From Straminergon stramineum (lineage: Eukaryota; Streptophyta; Bryopsida; Hypnales; Calliergonaceae), in NCBI GenBank assembly GCA_963920665.1, contig OY987266.1, positions 19,642,248 through 19,706,247 on the forward strand: 64,000 nt of DNA, given 5' to 3'. Below are positions 40,928 through 53,142 of the stretch, piece after piece. The translations under genes were made by a program, and so were the position numbers. The number at the start of each line of letters is the position of its first letter. Positions within the stretch are counted from its first letter, which is position 1. A model generated the notes under the pieces. The model had not been told where the DNA came from and did not search any database. It was given only the letters and a program-made list of their open reading frames with translations.

Positions 40928-41561
40928 GGGCCTCTTTAGGGCGCACCTACATGTTGGCCCGGTGGGCAAGCTTCGTACTAATTCAAGCAATAAGACGAAA
41001 CAAGTTGAAATAGGCTCAACCGATTGTCTTGTCGGGGTGGGCAAGTGGGAAAGGAGGAGTTGAAGTTTCACCGATATCGGTGGACAACTCCATTGGTGGA
41101 GACTAGTCACTCTTGAGAGAATCTACTACGTGTTGATTTCTTATTGTATTCCTCTTCACCCACCGGGTCCACATGAAAGTGCAATTGCAATATTCACCTG
41201 TAGCACTCCCTATGAAGTTTCCTTGCCCACCGATACATGTAAGGAGGCCCTTATCCTTTCATGTATTGGTCATCGGGGAAACTTCACAGGGAGTGCTACA
41301 GGTGAAAATAGCAATTGCACTTTCATGTCTACCCAATGGGTAGGAAGGGATACACTTAGAAATCCACACGTATTGGATTCCCTCAAGGTTGTCTAGTTTC
41401 CACCAATGAGGTTCTCAACTGATATCAGTGAAATTTCTTCTCCTCCTTTTCCACTTGCCCACCCCGACAAGACAATCGATTGAGCATGTTTTGTCCTATT
41501 GCTTGGATTGGGCGGAAAGCTGCCCACTGGGCTTTCTTGTAAGTGCGTCCTAAGGTGGAGT
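40928..41561. mobile_element. 630-bp foldback element
   Basis: Two arms of about 315 bp are reverse complements with scattered mismatches and small gaps, centred at about 41249. Strongest pairing is 41170-41222 with 41276-41330 (GCACTCCCTATGAAGTTTCC against its mirror) and the GTCTTGTCGGGGTGGGCAAG tracts near 41030 and 41465. A transcript would form a long hairpin. No transposase and no clear TSD; a MITE or foldback transposon is likely. Confidence 0.85.
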
Positions 41562-41731
41562 ATTGATTGCTCAGTCTCGCACTAGGCCTAATCCCAAACA
41601 TACACATCAGAGAAGTTCTTTGAGATTCTACAAGTATAGATGTAAAATTAATTAGATGGATGAAAATTGAGGATTACACAAGTGTGCTTGGAATTGTTTG
41701 TGTTCACTTGTTTTTCAAAGTTTTAAGCCTT

Positions 41732-41756
41732 TGGTCCTTTAGCCTTTAGGGGTTAA
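41732..41756. mobile_element. Isolated TTAA-type MITE terminus
   Basis: GGTCCTTTAGCCTTTAGGGG followed by TTAA matches the right-hand ends of other copies. No left partner was found upstream; the foldback element or decay may have removed it. Confidence 0.45.
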
Positions 41757-41854
41757 AGAATTTCTCAAGTATGGTCATTCTAAGCAGGTTGAATTACAAT
41801 GTGAAAATTGTGGGAACAACTTGAATCACGACCAATGCACGATGCATTCTAACC

Positions 41855-42277
41855 TAAGGTAGAAGCACCCAAATGTAACATGAGTCGTTTACAGACACCT
41901 AAAAAACAACCTAATCCAAGCGTTTGTGGATCCAAAGGTGACAAGTAGAGTTCTAAAGTAGCCATGTGGAGTTCCAAGAAGTTGTCATTCTTCCAAGAAG
42001 CAACCAATCACTTGCACTTGATCCAAGTTTAGAGAGTGTTGCTTTGGGGTGTTTTTGTGCCCACTTTGGTGTTAGTCTAATGTCCATACTAGGTGCATCT
42101 ACAAAGTATTTTTCAAAAATTCGTATAATATTCATACAAGCTCAGAAAAATACGAAACCGATTTTGTTGGTTTCCTAAACCATTTCCTAACACATGCACA
42201 TGATTTTTTTTTCTTGTATGCACCCTCTTTATTAAGAGATCCAAAACAAGTGTCGCATTTAGGTGCTTCTACCTTAT
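41855..42277. mobile_element. 423-bp MITE, TAAGGTAGAAGCACC family
   Basis: Left TAAGGTAGAAGCACCCAAAT and reversed right TAAGGTAGAAGCACCTAAAT give a 20-25 bp terminal inverted repeat. No coding sequence and no clear TSD. Confidence 0.75.
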
Positions 42278-42313
42278 AAGCCTACTTCCCATGAATAGTC
42301 CATGATGTCATGT

Positions 42314-42677
42314 TTAACCCTTAAATGTTGACATGGATGTTTCGTGTCGGATGGATGACTTCACTACTGATTGTGGAAAAACAGAATGCAACTATTGGTC
42401 CAATAATCAGAGCAGTTTTGCTGACTACCTTAGTCATTGGGGTCCTTTAACCCTTGAACTCCGGGTTGGTGACCGTGGAAATCAGTCATTTTGGAACCGT
42501 GTGACATCATCTACTTCATAAAAATCAAAAATACTCATTGGGAGTCAAACTATTGTAGAAGATCTCCCCTTTCCACCCCTAATTCCAAGGATGAATAGTT
42601 GCAATTCTGTCCTATAGAGGAGAATTCCTTGGACGTTCATCGGACAAAAAATGTCTGCTGTGTCATTTAGGGGTTAG
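42314..42677. mobile_element. 364-bp TTAA-type MITE with subterminal hairpin
   Basis: Left TTAACCCTTAAATGTTGAC; right (reversed) CCCCTAAATGACACAG, with the right TTAA changed to TTAG. A hairpin-like GGACAAAAAATGTC motif lies just inside the right end, as in 49781-50159. A second left-type terminus at 42445 suggests nesting. Confidence 0.65.
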
Positions 42678-43700
42678 GGGTTGATGGTGTGTCAAATCCA
42701 TCCCAAGTCATTTCTATCTCTATCAATCTAGTCACGACAGAGTCTCTGCAGTCACAGTAGGTCATTGTTCAATGAATCATGGTGCAGAAATAAACTGCAC
42801 TTTTGTGAGTCAGTACTTCAGTGGCCCTGATTGAAAACCTGGCATTCTTCTCAGTTTCAAATTAAATCGGACATCTCAAACAGTTGCTGACGCAAGTAAT
42901 CAAGGTTTAGTAGAAACGTTTATTACCAGATGAAGGTATCAGTAGGTGTATATAGCAGATAATGTCTGTTCTCTCCGATGTCAAGAGTGGTGTTAATGAG
43001 AGTCTCACTGTTTGATCAGGAGTGACTTTCAATGTATCTCTAAACTGAGAACTTCACTACGCTTACCGCCCCCAACACCATGGAAACATATCTCAATCAT
43101 AGCCAATAATTTCTTGTCAAGGAAGATAAAGTCCACTGCAAGACACATGGTCTGCAAAGACCAATCACGAAATTAAACGACTTAGGAAGAAACCTACATC
43201 AAGTCTAATTGGTCATCATATGGATCTTCTTGGAACATGGAACAATTTCCCGTTTTCCATAAGCCATGTTTCCATGTTATAATAACCAGATTCCATCACA
43301 CCCCACTTTTTCAAGATAAGGCTAAGATAGACCCTGACTTGTCACCGAAAGAAACTGACAAAGTTGATTCGTCCATGCGAACTGCAGAACATCCCAAGGA
43401 CCAGTGATCTCTAAACTGGCTAATTTGCGCTGGATTCCTACCACAAAAATCTAGGAACTAAAAGTATATTGTGGAAATGACTCTAGAAATAAGATTTTGA
43501 GCAAAATTCTACAAATGCAGGGACAGAAACTGGCCAGGTCACGTATTCGTTGTAAATTGAGATAGCATCCATTTGCTAAACAGTTTTCATCCAGTTGCAT
43601 AGCTACAACCTGGGCCGTCGATGCGATCGCTTGGTGGCTGCATCTGAGAGCTGGGATTAGCCAAGGCTTCAGGGTTTAGGCGGCTCCAAAGTAGGGGGGA
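42678..43700. other. Intergenic, nothing recognised
   Basis: No credible coding frame or repeat identified upstream of the hAT-type gene. Confidence 0.4.
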
Positions 43701-44213
43701 TTAGCATTGTTTCTCTCAAGTTCTCTCTTAGTTTAGCATTAACTTCTGCTTCTATGCTACACTACTGCCATCGCCCATCGCTAGCCTTCCTATTTGCTTG
43801 CACTGCTGATTCTTGGAATCATGGTGATTATATTCTTTTTCAAAATTGGTTTCCCTCGCTCTTGGCTTTCAATGTTGAAGCCACCACTTCCTTGTTGTGG
43901 TGCAATTCTTGGAGAACTAGAGAGTGGAGACTTGCAGAGTTGCAGGTTCATCGTCTCCTGACTCCTACATTCACAACAATTTGGGAATGGAGGCGGCGGC
44001 TGAACGGCTCGTTCTTCCTCTTCAATTTAATCGTGTTCAATTGCTCAATTCGCAGAGTTCTCGCATCACCACCTGTGGTGTCTCCCAAGCTTCCTATGCC
44101 TTCCTTCTGTTGTTTATGTTGTTGATCACGCTCTAGACCTTCGAGTCTTGGAGTACATTATTGCTTGCCATTTGATTTGCTTATGCTCACTTGCTTAATC
44201 TGTTCTTTGCATT

Positions 44214-47200
44214 TTGTTTGGCTTTACGATTGTATCTTGGACTCTTGGTATTGCTGCATTGGGTGTTGGGATTGTAGGACCGCGGCTTTTTGAGATGGCG
44301 CCTCGAGTGAAACTCCTAGAGAATTTTCGAGTGCACACTTTCGGCTCAAGTCGCAATACTAGCGGTTTGGGGAAATACTTGGTCCCAAATGTTGATCCCA
44401 ATGTGTGCGATGGTGGCAGTTCCTTCAACGTCACCCATGTGTCTGAGACGCGCTTGTCACACTCAATTTCACATCCAATGCCTCGTAATCGCCCAACATC
44501 TGAACTTACAGTTGTGTCTCCATCTGTTGATCCAATGAGTGATGGCGATGGTGATTGCGAGGGTCACGTGTTGGGCAAGAGGACCAGTCGGGCTGCATCA
44601 TCGCGGCAAAAGAAGGTGAAAACCGTTGCCAGCACTGTCACCCGCCGATGGCAAGAAGTCTGGGCCTGTAAATTCGCTTGGGCAAAGGGTGAGTTTAATG
44701 GAGATGGTGATGTCGTTGGCGTAGTTTGCCGCAGCTGCACAGCAATCACGGGGAGGCGCAAAGTTTTGGTTCCAAAGGCCGACAATTTGGAAAAACATGA
44801 AGGAAAACGAAACTGCAGAGAAGACGGCGTTCCACTACCTCACCTGAAAAAAGGTGACATATTTGTGAAACATGACTGCAAGCACTTGCAATTGGTGAAG
44901 TTGTGGGCGAGGCGGAAGCAATCTACTACTATGGCTGACCAAATGCTTGGAGGCCTGGAAGGGGAGTTCAAATGAAAGCATGTGCAGTTTGCCACCCTAT
45001 TTCATATTCTGAGTCATAGTCGTCCGCTCTGCAATTATGAGCGACAACAACAATTGCTGAGGCAGCTCAAGGTAAGAAACCTTCCTTGAAAGCACTGGTC
45101 GGAGACAATGGGTTGGGAGATGAGCGAACATCTCCATGGCTCTGTTTTATCTGCCTTGAAGTCTCTTGTCCAGTCTACTAGTATAATTTCAATTAGCGCC
45201 AATGAAGTCATGACAATTGATAACACGTCTTGGCTTGGGGTCCATGTATATGCCATGGAATGTTGGGAGAGAATTCCTCATTTGTTGCACTTGTCTTGCG
45301 TTTCGGAAAGCGGTACAACTAACCACTTAACTGATCTAATCATGCATGCTTTGTTGAGTGAGTGAGGCTTGACTCGTGAAGAAATTGTGAGAAAATTGGT
45401 TTGTTTTGGCACTGATGATGTAAGTACATTTCAAGGATCGAGGATAGGAGTAACAACCTAGATTCGGGAGAAGTGGGCTCCGTTTCTTATTGGTGCCAGT
45501 TGTGTGAGTCACTGTCTTAACCTTGTGGTTGAGACTATGTCCAAATTCCCAATGATCTCTAGGCTTGAGGGTTTGTTCCAGTCCGTTTATGCATACTTCT
45601 GCCGAAGCAACAAGCGTCACGCTAAGTTGCAAAGGCTTGCTGATCTCATGGAAACTAAGGGCAATAAGATGGTAAGAAATGTGGACACCCGTTGGATTTC
45701 AATGAGAAGTCCAACAGCAAGAATTATGTTGGAGTACTACACTCTTCTTGTGAAAATGGGCGTCAACATGAGCACTAGCTCGAACCAGCAGCTGGTGCCA
45801 CTGACAACTTTGATCTACTATCTGACATCGAGGTTTTATTTTCCCTAGCTTGTTTCATTCCTCTTGTGAATGTTGTGCATTGCTTGATAAAGCTTTCCCC
45901 GGCTCGTGATATTTTCATTTGCGATTTCATGCAAGCGGTGAAGCTCTGCCAAGATGAACTCGCTCGTAAGTTTATTGATTCTTCCACTTCATACAAGAAA
46001 ATCGACTTCCCGTACTACAACGATCTTCTGACATTGTCTAGTTCCGAAATTCCTCTCCAATGGCAGCAACTACCTGGAGAAAGTGGCATTTGTCACTTAT
46101 TCTTCAACTTTGAGAAGACTCACATGTTTGCAAGATGCCATGATAAGCAAACAAGGCAACATCTTTTTGTCACCCAAGAGGAGTTCAATCGGGTGCAAGA
46201 CAACATTGAGCGGCAGTTCTCAGGTAACTCTTTTCAAAGTTTTTGTTTGTTTGCTTTGCATTCTATGTTAGTTCTATTCTTCTTTTCTTATGTTTGGTTT
46301 ACATTTGTGATTCAATGTTGAGGTTCAGGTCGTTCTCTTCTCTTAGAAATGCTTCATGCTGCTGTGTTGACTACCAATTGTGACAGGTGCATTGGAGAGC
46401 TGGAGGCCACAGCATCATATTTCCATATTTTTTTGTTTGTCCGTTTTCTATTTTTTTTCTTGATGTTATTTGCCAATTGCCATAGGTGCATTTGAGAGAG
46501 TTTGCGGCAAGTGCATTGGAGATTGAGAGCTAGAGGCCGCAACATCATATTTCCATATTTTTTTGTTTGTCCGTTTGCCAATTTTTTTTTGTTGTTGATG
46601 TCTGCCAATTGCCGCAAGTGCATCGGCGAGAGTTTGCGACAGGTGCATCAGAGAGAGTGAGAGATTGAGAGCTAGAAGTCGTAGCATCATATTTCCATTT
46701 TTTTTTCTTGTTTTTGAATGCCAATTGCAGTAGTTGCATCTGAGAGAGTTTCTGGAAGGTGCAATTGAAAGAGTGCGAGACTCAGAGAGTGAGAGGTTGA
46801 GAGGTAGAGGCCGCCGCATCATATTTCCATTTTTTTTTTGTTTGTCCGTTTATCAATTTTTTGTTCTTTGATGTTAATTGGTTTGAATACTAAACTGATG
46901 CTTGGGTAATTATTGATGAATGAGCTGTTTCTCTTAGTTCTATGCTTATTTGATAACTGAATGAGTGAATCTACATGAGTTCTTGGTTCTCACAACTTAA
47001 GGAGTGAGTGCAAGTGAGGTTTAGTTATTGAGTGAGTTGTAAACTTCTAACCCTGGGTGCTTCAATTTGTGCAGAAATTGCCCAATCTTTGAATGATGAG
47101 TTGGACCGCACATTCCCGCAGCAGGAACTTCTTGATGCATTTGGCATTATTTATCCCCAATATTGGCGACAAGCTGGTGCTGATGAAAGTTTCGGCTACC

Positions 47201-47694
47201 ATTTGGCGGTTCTCAAGAGTTTCTTTGCAAAGGCAAGGCCTGTGAACAATGGGCAACCCTTGTGTGAAGGTGGGAAGCCATACACTATGCCAAAGATGTT
47301 ATCAGCATCGAATTTGGATAACCAATAGGGGTTATTCAAGGTGACAATGAAGGCAAATGCTGAGGCAGCATGTGGGCCACTGTTTCACTTGAATCCTGTC
47401 ATAAAGTTGTGGCGAAACCTTTCTCAATCACACCATTTGAATAAGCTAATCTCAGAGTATTTCAAACTTGCTAAGATAGGTTGTTGTTTGGTTCTTGGTT
47501 TAGTGGAAGATGAGAGGTGTTTCTCTACTCTTAAATTTCTTAAATCTTGTCAAAGAAATAGGTTAGGGAAACATTTTCCCCTTGTTGTGTACATGTTTGG
47601 CCAGAAGTACTTTTCACTCCAGGATTTCCCATACAAGGAAGCCATTGAATCTTGGAAAAGTGTTGTCATGGTCGGTCGGCAAGGGGATGTCTAA
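44214..47694 (+). pseudogene. hAT-type transposase (BED finger, hAT C-terminal domain), decayed
   Basis: Frame 44214-45848 carries TGA at 44973, 45087 and 45363 and TAG at 45459; each could be a former CGA or CAG. After a frameshift near 45790 coding continues to 46223, then a GT-AG intron (46224-47074), then to 47694 with TAG at 47326. The start is uncertain: ATG 44295 (MAPRVKLLENF) also fits, and 43916-44130 may be an upstream exon or leader. A BED-like zinc finger (VCRSCTAITG, then KHEGKRNC) lies at ~150-205. The middle has VDTRWISM, matching hAT transposases and ZNF862-like proteins. The C-terminus, ISEYFKLAKIG and EDERCFSTLKFLK with LVVYMF, is the hAT dimerisation domain. These proteins cut and paste DNA with 8-bp TSDs; this copy is dead. 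Terminal inverted repeats were not found. Confidence 0.78.
46386..46860. repeat. Tandem repeat of 130-142 bp, four units, in the hAT gene intron
   Basis: CATCATATTTCCAT recurs at 46413, 46543, 46685 and 46817. Units share GAGAGCTAGAGGCC, poly-T, TTTGTCCGTTT and GCCAATTGCC. The array makes up over half of the intron. Minus-strand frames through it are artefacts. Confidence 0.8.
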
Positions 47695-48934
47695 TTTAGA
47701 GGTGGAGGAGCAGTATCCTCACCATCTAAGTAAAATTCCTTAGTTTTCATGAGGTCAAGCATGCCTTGCAACTCAAGTTCTCTTTAAGTTCCATCGTCTT
47801 ACTGCGACGGAGGTGTGTTGTTGCTTCTGGGACGAAGGCTATGAGTTGAGGTGCTGCGGCGAGCTGGTAGCTGAGTGTGTTGCCGCTGCAATTGGGCGTG
47901 ATGCTCATACTGCTAGGAGCCCAGGATGGAGTGCTGGACCCACTCCGATTGCTCATTTTCTGTTTACATTTTTTGCTTTTTGTTATTTTTCCTAATCTTA
48001 ACATGTTTTGTTTGTCTTGTAATGTATGCAGAACACTAACACTGCAATTGGGTAGTCTAGAAGGGTTCGACTCCCTTGTTGGTGAATTTTCTATCATAGG
48101 ATTTACAATTTGAAAAGAAAATGATGTATAAATTTGATTGAAATACAATGTGCACTTTTGTTTTCACTTGAAAGAAAAATCGCCATTTTACAGCATATGC
48201 ATTTTGCACATAGCAATTTTGCCATAGCAAATGAGATGAAGTATCTGTTTGCCTTGCACTGAATTTTTCCATGTGTCGCAACTTTCACTCTACCACAAAA
48301 AAAAATGTATGCAAATTTCCACATTTTAATATGCAATTTATTTCCCTTCTTCCACACACGGGAATAGGTGTCGCGGAAAAAGCTCCTTTATGCAACACGT
48401 GTATAGCCTCCCGGCGAATATGGGAAAGAGGTTCTGGGAACGATGCCAGGGACCCTCTGTTTCCTAGCTAGAGATGGAGATCGACGACTGTGGGATCCAA
48501 TTGGCCATTGCGACAAGCTCGCATCTAGCATCCTCCAACTTTATTGACATTACTCACTTAGGAGTGGTTGCAGGACTGCGCGCGGGCTGCTGCTTCGAGA
48601 ACAAGGCAGCGTTCCCAAGTCCCAACTCGTCGATCGAGCCAGCCCGGGCCGGGTGTAAGTTATCTTTAGGACAAGACGCCAGAAGTTCCGGGGCCCAATA
48701 AGAAACTAGTCTGCCCAGATCAACGCACCAGTCCAGGCAAGCATTGTTGGTGGCGGCCTAGTTAACTCCGTCTGATCGAAGCAGACCAGTGGCGTAACTA
48801 GTCTCTTTGAGGCCCTTGTTTTAAGTGCGCTTTTATCTTCTTCTGTGTGAACAGCATCTTCAGTTTTTTTCTTCTCACTCACCACCTTCGGCCACCGCCG
48901 GCCTTTATCAGTCCCCTCCTCCTCATCGACCGCA
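47695..48934. other. Intergenic, 3' flank of the hAT gene
   Basis: No credible gene. GC-richer segments near 47.8 and 48.5 kb give short frames without recognisable features. Confidence 0.4.
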
Positions 48935-49579
48935 TTAACCCCTGAATGCTCAAGGCCTGTTCGGAGCTCCTTGAAATTTGCTCTAAATTGAACAAAAAGT
49001 CAACATTTTTATAAGTTGTACCAATTTCTTTTGAATTGTAACCGTACAAATTCAAACTAGACATGTCAGAGATCACATTGGAAAAGAAAACATAACAATA
49101 TCACTTACAGATTGAAAGATTATAATGTTTGATTATGAGGGTGTCAAAATTGTCAAAATTTTCCAATTCACTTTTTGCATGTCAACTCTGAAAAGTTGGT
49201 CACTTAAAAAATATGAGGTTGTAGGACCCAGCATGCACAATCCCAATCAATTTACAATTTTTCAAAATCTATTCTACAATTTTTTTAAATGAATTTCTCA
49301 TGTAATTTTGCCTCCAAGATCTAGTGTATTTGAGGCTCATTTTCAAGAGCCCTCAACACTACAAGAAGTCAAGATTGCAATGGACATCCTTGTACTAAAT
49401 CTTCAATAGAAAAATCATAATCCTTTATTTTTCAGATCAACTTTTTGATCCTAAAACTAGACTTCAAAAAGAATTCTCCAAAAACATAAACTACTACTAA
49501 CAGCAATTTGGTTGGGTTTTACTTAACTTCAAAATTTTTAAAACACTAGAATCTGATGCCTTGGGCATTTAGGGGTTAA
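48935..49579 (-). mobile_element. TTAA-flanked MITE, family 1, copy 2 (inverted)
   Basis: TTAACCCCTGAATGCTCAAG to CTTGGGCATTTAGGGGTTAA, 645 bp, is a reverse copy of 15358-16000 along its whole length. Both ends keep TTAA. The apparent 65-codon frame at 49076-48879 is only MITE sequence. Confidence 0.88.
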
Positions 49580-49780
49580 GCATAAGTTTTGGTGATGAAG
49601 TTTTTTTGCAGTGGAGGAGATAGATGGTCAAGGCTGGAAAGGGATGCTCTAAGTTATTAGGGTATCAGTGCCACCGTAGCCAAAAGCTTCATCTGCACCG
49701 AAAATTTACCGTGTTGGAAACAGAGGGTCGGCCACTTGTTTATTCCATGGCTGATGACTCCAACCATGCAACTTAGTATA

Positions 49781-50159
49781 TTAACCCCTAAACGACAGAC
49801 TGGTCCCCATGGGGAAAAGGCGGGTTGAGTACTATTCATTGTGCACTGACCGTGGGAGAGAAACACGTTCATGAACAGTACCAAAGAAAGGGGAACTCTC
49901 ATTGCCCTCATGAAAATTGTAGGAGGGCAGCCTACAACCTAACACCGTGCATGGGTATTTCCGTGTTCTGTCCTCCATGTCTATGCTCCCTAAAATTATG
50001 AATGCATCCGAATGACAGTATTTTTGGCCCTCCAAGATGCAGCACGTCTCCACAATTGTGTTAAAAAAAACAATTGAAAAACTGCATTCCTACTTCCTAC
50101 AGATTACTTTCTTGTTATTCATCGGACGAAAAACGTCCGCATCGGCATTTATGGGTTAA
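49781..50159. mobile_element. 379-bp TTAA-flanked MITE with subterminal hairpin
   Basis: Left TTAACCCCTAAACGACAGAC; right (reversed) TTAACCCATAAATGCCGATG. GGACGAAAAACGTCC, a perfect small hairpin, lies just inside the right end, matching the motif in 42314-42677. Confidence 0.75.
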
Positions 50160-50360
50160 GTGAATCGCAGAAGGACAGGAGCCCTAGTCACTGTGGAATG
50201 TGGAAATCACCCTTTTTGGTACTGTGTGAATTATTTGTTAAAAAAAAATTCCAAAAAAAATTCCTTGGAGCATTCCTTGGAGGGCAAACTACTTTATAAG
50301 AACTTCTTTTTTCACATAAAACTCCAAGGATAAAAATCTGCACTTTTGTGCTACATGGAA
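50160..50360. mobile_element. Fragment of a related MITE
   Basis: The segment beginning 'agaaggacaggagccctagtc' and 'gtggaaatcaccctttttgg' resembles the interior of 42440-42530, so this is a truncated copy adjoining 49781-50159. Confidence 0.5.
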
Positions 50361-50605
50361 GGATTTTCTATCATCCATGGGACACTTGGCGTCCTTAAAG
50401 TCTTTTCTCTATCATCCATCAAATACATGGTGTCTGTAGCATCTTTCTCTATCATCCATTGGACATTTGTGTCCTTAGTGTCTTTCTCTATCATTCATTG
50501 AGCACTTGGTGTCTCTAGCATCTTTCTCTATCATCTACTAGACACTTAGTGTTCCCAATGTCTTTCTCTATCATCCATTTGACAATTCATGTCTCTGGCA
50601 TCTTT
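50361..50605. repeat. 39-41 bp tandem array, six units
   Basis: Unit TCTTTCTCTATCATCCAT followed by a GGACACTTGGTGTCC-like mini-inverted repeat and CTTAGTG or CTCTAGCA. Each unit carries a degenerate version of the subterminal hairpin found in the neighbouring MITEs, suggesting expansion of that segment. Confidence 0.8.
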
Positions 50606-50950
50606 ATAAAATTTTCTTCTAATGGATTGAAAGTATTCTTCACTTGTAAAAGCAAAAAGTGAAGCCACCATTGATTAAAACTTGTTAACTTTAGATGAAA
50701 AAATAATCTTTGGAAGATTTGCATGGGAAAAATTGTTTATTTGAATAAACAATGAAAGTTTGAAGATGGGACACGAGATGGGACCATACGGTACTTTGTA
50801 CACTATTTCATTCAAAAGTTGAAAAAGCTAGGATTTTTCTTACATTCCTTGATATAGAATGGCTGAAATAACAACATGATTTCCTACAAATATTCACGTG
50901 CCCATCGTGCAACATTAGAATCTATAGACAAAATGGCCCCCAAGATCACT

Positions 50951-51729
50951 TTAACCCCTAACATTCCCTTGTGATTTGAGGCTCAAATGCCTTCAAAATG
51001 ATCTATCTTGAGAAATTGATGAATAAAAGTAAGTCAATTATTTTTTTGATTTTTTGACATTGAAATCTAATTCCTACCTTAGGGAATAGATTTGCAAAAT
51101 TTCATACTCTAATTATGCATATTTTAAGAGATTATAAGGGGATAACCCCTTCTTGACAAAGAAATAGTCCAAATTTTCAAAACTGTAAAGATGTAATGTA
51201 AAATGAAATTTAGAATGATAATTTAATGTTGAATTTCAAAAAATAGTTGTAAAATATGATCTATATTACATATCCATATGGTTAGATCAACTTGTACATA
51301 AATCAATATTTTTCAATAAAATTTGAAGCCAAAAAGTTCTAAAATTCCTTTTAGAATCGATTGTATATTGAATATTTGTGGTTTTCACAAAGAATTTTTT
51401 TCTTCAAAGTTCAAAATGTTAATTTCTAATCGTAGTAATATTGGAAGATTTTAATTTTAATTTTTTATTCAATTTATTTTTATGGATCTTTTTTGAAATT
51501 GAAAAAGTTGTTTTTTGAGGCTAGACCTACTAATTTCCTTTTAATTATAGAATATTTGTAAAGCAAAGTTTTTAGAATCTATTTCATACAAATGTTAAAG
51601 AAGTAACACAAGAATCTTCAAAAAAATTAAAGATGACAAATCACATTTTGGGTCAATTGGGTGTGCTTGTGATGTCTTTGTTTACATCCATTGTTCAAAA
51701 TTTTGTGCACTTGGTCCTTAAGGGGTTGA
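50951..51729. mobile_element. 779-bp TTAA-type MITE
   Basis: Left TTAACCCCTAACATTCCC; right (reversed) TTCAACCCCTTAAGGACC, related to the intron element at 18739. The right TTAA reads TTGA, a single change. Confidence 0.65.
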
Positions 51730-53142
51730 AGATGTTGCTAGTTTTTTTTGTAGTTACCTTTTATGCCAATGCTTATTTTGGTGATTCAAATTGTTGATAA
51801 ATGACCAAACATAGAATACATGGGAGACTCTTGGAGAGACTTTGAAGATATCATTATATAGTATAATCAACTTTTTCTTTGAGAGTCCCTTTGTCCTACA
51901 CTAGGAACACGTATTGAATAGCAAATTTATAAAAATGAAAGATCTTAAGAAAACTGCTTCAAATCAATCTAATCAAGCCTCCAAACACTTCAAAGTCTTT
52001 GGCAACATTGGCATATGCAACTCTTACCAGATGACACATTGTTTCATCCAATCCTTAGCTTTTGGACCAAGTCTCCCCCCCTACACTATTAATGTGGGGC
52101 ATCCGACCAAGCCAATCTCAACCATCCAAAACAAATATGGAATTCAGATACAAAGTACAAATACTACATATATGATATTTTAATATAGAATATAGATACA
52201 AAATAGATATGGAAGTAGAAATATAAAATTACAAATACAAAATACAGATATAACAAACATGTTTGAAATATCCCATAGTGTTTGTCAACTACACTAATCT
52301 CACACAAATACAAATGTGGGGTGGGAGGAAGGTCTATTACAAGTACAAATTTCAAAAAATGAGAGAAGGATATGTTGTAGCCATTTTAGTTTTTTTTGGA
52401 AAAGTTTAACAACAAATGGAAAAATGCCACGTGGATCCCTTCGGAAAAGCATTTGTAGTTTTCCTTGAAACTAACAATTTTTCTTTAAGAAAAAAACCAC
52501 TGTGATGCTTAAATTATTATAAGATATTAAAAACATTCAAAAAGTTAAAACATAAATTGTTCATGCTTAAGAATTTTATGGAGACAAGATGAAGATATGA
52601 TGGAAAAGTGTTTTTAAGTGCCTAAAAATTTGCATGCAAGGGATCCTTAGCTTGACACCTATGTGGCCATGTGGAGAGTTTGGAGTTTTCTATTTTTAGT
52701 TGACCTTGTACTATATAGATATATGCTTATTGTAGAAATATATTCCTAAAAACTCATCTTTGTAATGATAATTTTGGATAATCAAAAATCTCTCAAACCA
52801 TGAAAACTCAAAATGTGATGAACTAGAAAAAGCGATTTTTAAAATACCCAATGATTTTTAAAAATATCTTCAAAACTATTTGCTAAAAGAAAAGAGGTGT
52901 TGTCCATCTCACTTTTAAATTTTAGATCTTTTGGACCCATATTTCTAAAGTTATATTAGAAGATATGAGTAACGAGCAAAGTATGACGTCCAAATAGCAA
53001 TGTTGTATCTTGCAATCACCCTATTCACCTTAACCCTCTACAACATATGATCTCTAGTGGTGGCATCCCCCAAAGCTTGGATGAACCATACTGTCTAGAT
53101 TGGAGTCAATCATGATTTTATGAATTTGAGCATGATTGAAGG
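51730..53142. other. AT-rich, nothing recognised
   Basis: Short frames only. The 52140-52260 segment is a low-complexity run of 'aaatacaaatac/tagatac' type. Confidence 0.45.

Noticed and set aside
46354..46822. Minus-strand frames of 64-118 codons
   Set aside because: They follow the intronic tandem repeat of the hAT gene and show its period.
48879..49076. 65-codon minus-strand frame
   Set aside because: Contained in the family 1 MITE and open only by chance.
50361..50605. CRISPR-like array
   Set aside because: Units are adjacent without unique spacers and the genome is eukaryotic; it is a simple tandem repeat.
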